A DNA stretch of 35,296 nt, taken from NCBI GenBank assembly GCA_002476905.1, contig DLND01000142.1:22133-57428 (forward strand), in the 5' to 3' direction. Below, in pieces: positions 33,964 through 35,296 of this stretch (position 1 is the first letter of the stretch; every line of letters begins with the position of its first letter). A program made the position numbers and the translations under genes. Source of the DNA: Flavobacteriales bacterium UBA7519 (lineage in GTDB: Bacteria; Bacteroidota; Bacteroidia; Flavobacteriales; Weeksellaceae). The notes under the pieces were generated by a model, which ran no database searches, had not been told where the DNA came from, and was given only the letters and a program-made list of their open reading frames with translations.

Positions 33964-35121
33964 TTATATTGTAATTTTCAATAACTTTTCTATGGCTTTG
34001 TCCAATGTTTCCTTTTTTTTAGCAAAACAAAAACGGATCACTTTTTCATCAGTTTTATCTTTGTAAAATGCAGAAAATGGGATAGTTGCAACTTTGTATT
34101 CTTTGGTTAGCCAGTAGCAAAAATCCTTGTCTTGCTTATCAGAAATTGCGCCAAAATTGGCAGATAAAAAATACGTTCCTTCGCAATCTAATAATTGAAA
34201 AGGTGTTTCTTTCAACGCATTTTTAAGATAATCTCTTTTTGTTTGGAAAAATGTTGAGATTGATTTGAAGTCATCAACATTCTGCAAATATTTAGAAATG
34301 GCAAATTGTGCAGGCGTATTCACACAAAACACATTGAACTGATGAACTTTCCGAAACTCATTCATCAAATCCGCAGGCGCACAAACATAACCAATTTTCC
34401 AACCCGTGATGTGTAGCAATTTCCCAAAAGAACCAACAACGAAAGTTCTCTCTTTCAGTTCAGGATATTTTGCCAAAGTCAGATGAGGTTTTTCATCGAA
34501 AGTGATGCTTTCATAAACTTCATCACTTAGAATAATGATGTCTGTATTTTTTACAATCGAAATCAGTTCATCAATATCTTTTTGTTTCAGGATTTTTCCG
34601 GAAGGATTATTCGGATTGTTGATGATCATCATCTTGGTTTTTTCGGAAACCAGATTTTTGACTTCATTCCAATTAATTTCATAATTAGGATAAAGCATTT
34701 TGACGTTTTTTACGATTCCGCCATTCAAAATAATTGAAGGTTCGTAACAATCATAAGCAGGTTCGAAAATAATCACTTCATCTCCTTTTTCTACGAAAGC
34801 AGAAATGATTGTAAAAATTCCTTGAGTTGCTCCAGCAGTAACATTAATTTCAGAATCGGGCTGATAATCCACTTGATACTGGACGTTGAATTTCCTCGAA
34901 ATCTCTTCTCGAAGTTCTTTGATTCCGGCTAAAGGTGCATATTGATTATAACCTTGTTTCGCAAAATCACCGAGATATTTTATTAAGTTCTCATCAGGCT
35001 GGTAATCCGGAAATCCTTGAGAAAGATTGACTGCGTTTTCCTGTTGTGCTAATAAGCTCATCTCTGTGAAAATCGTCGTTTTCACATCAGGAAGTTTGGA
35101 GTTTGGTAATTTGAATGCCAT
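33964..35121 (-). CDS. Class I/II aminotransferase (methionine aminotransferase-like)
   Basis: 385 residues of the aspartate aminotransferase fold I. The cofactor lysine is K234 in GSFGKLLHITGWKIGY; other cofactor contacts are NNPNNPSG, D200 and Y203 (LSDEVYE). The opening TTIFTEMSLLAQQENAVNLSQGFPDY and the substrate region resemble the YbdL/KAT group, which prefers methionine, phenylalanine or kynurenine and transfers the amino group to 2-oxo acids. The exact substrate is unproven. The gene is not in the riboswitch-controlled run. The 175 bases upstream hold a palindromic repeat. Confidence 0.88.
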   Translation of the reverse strand: MAFKLPNSKLPDVKTTIFTEMSLLAQQENAVNLSQGFPDYQPDENLIKYLGDFAKQGYNQYAPLAGIKELREEISRKFNVQYQVDYQPDSEINVTAGATQGIFTIISAFVEKGDEVIIFEPAYDCYEPSIILNGGIVKNVKMLYPNYEINWNEVKNLVSEKTKMMIINNPNNPSGKILKQKDIDELISIVKNTDIIILSDEVYESITFDEKPHLTLAKYPELKERTFVVGSFGKLLHITGWKIGYVCAPADLMNEFRKVHQFNVFCVNTPAQFAISKYLQNVDDFKSISTFFQTKRDYLKNALKETPFQLLDCEGTYFLSANFGAISDKQDKDFCYWLTKEYKVATIPFSAFYKDKTDEKVIRFCFAKKKETLDKAIEKLLKITI

Positions 35122-35227
35122 TCTGATTGTAAAAATAGGTAATAATTACTTTAAAAAATCAAAACCTTTTGAGAATATTTTAAACGCAATGAACGCAAAG
35201 TTTCAATATAATTATTGAAAATATTTT

Positions 35228-35296
35228 AAGGTTCGCAAAGGCACTTCGTTCAGCAATTACTTTTACTTTGCTAAGTTTTACGCCTTTGCGAACCTT
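35228..35296. repeat. Palindromic repeat at the window edge
   Basis: AAGGTTCGCAAAGGC (35228-35242) and GCCTTTGCGAACCTT (35282-35296) are perfect 15-bp inverted repeats around a ~39-base T-rich centre. Just outside, ACGCAATGAACGCAAAG (about 35184-35200) is a related unit. These GCAAAGGC-type repeats are common between genes in flavobacteria. The element may continue past the window. Confidence 0.65.

Overview
The window looks like a chromosomal segment of a low-GC Bacteroidota, most likely a Chryseobacterium/Epilithonimonas-type member of the Flavobacteriales. The reasons are the lineage-typical families (GLPGLI protein, DUF4293, DUF2911, TonB-like and TPR envelope proteins), several promoter elements of the Bacteroidota form TTG-N~20-TAnnTTTG, no obvious Shine-Dalgarno sites, and many short palindromic intergenic repeats. 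No rRNA, tRNA, CRISPR array, transposase or prophage gene was recognised.

Layout. 1-3316 (+): the end of a DUF4293 membrane protein, a secreted M28 metallopeptidase and an MsbA-type ABC exporter. 3320-4816 (-): a CsaA-like tRNA-binding protein, an HExxH zincin-like protein and a ParE-type toxin/antitoxin pair whose toxin carries a frameshift. 5078-9606 (-): the Fe-S assembly operon sufA-sufB-[GxxExxY gene]-sufC-sufD. It has a good promoter upstream and a strong terminator after sufD. The GxxExxY gene is bracketed by ~80-bp imperfect inverted repeats. 9852-10670 (+): a GLPGLI protein. 10700-17154 (-): miaB, a TonB-like lipoprotein, a secreted TPR protein, a receiver-less sigma-54 activator, lptE and a large acidic TPR protein. 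17439-17861 (+): an OsmC-like protein. 17907-21563 (-): a GH63-like glucosidase and a short-chain dehydrogenase, separated by a dispersed repeat.

21674-30512 (+) is a complete methionine branch. A promoter and an S-box (SAM-I) riboswitch lead into a MetX-like acyltransferase, an ACT-homoserine dehydrogenase and an O-acylhomoserine sulfhydrylase. After a second copy of the dispersed repeat come MetH split into two genes, and metF. Together they run from aspartate semialdehyde to homoserine, acylhomoserine, homocysteine and methionine, plus methyl-THF supply. 30569-33337 (+): hutI, hutG and a HAD phosphatase. 33396-35121 (-): a methionine-aminotransferase-like PLP enzyme and a DUF2911 protein. 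The window ends in a palindromic repeat.

Most of the content is housekeeping. The best leads are the riboswitch leader, where one strand can pair either upstream of the aptamer or over the TTG start codon; the inverted-repeat cassette inside the suf operon; the frameshifted toxin; the palindrome at the suf transcription start; and the dispersed repeats, one of which lies inside the methionine gene run.
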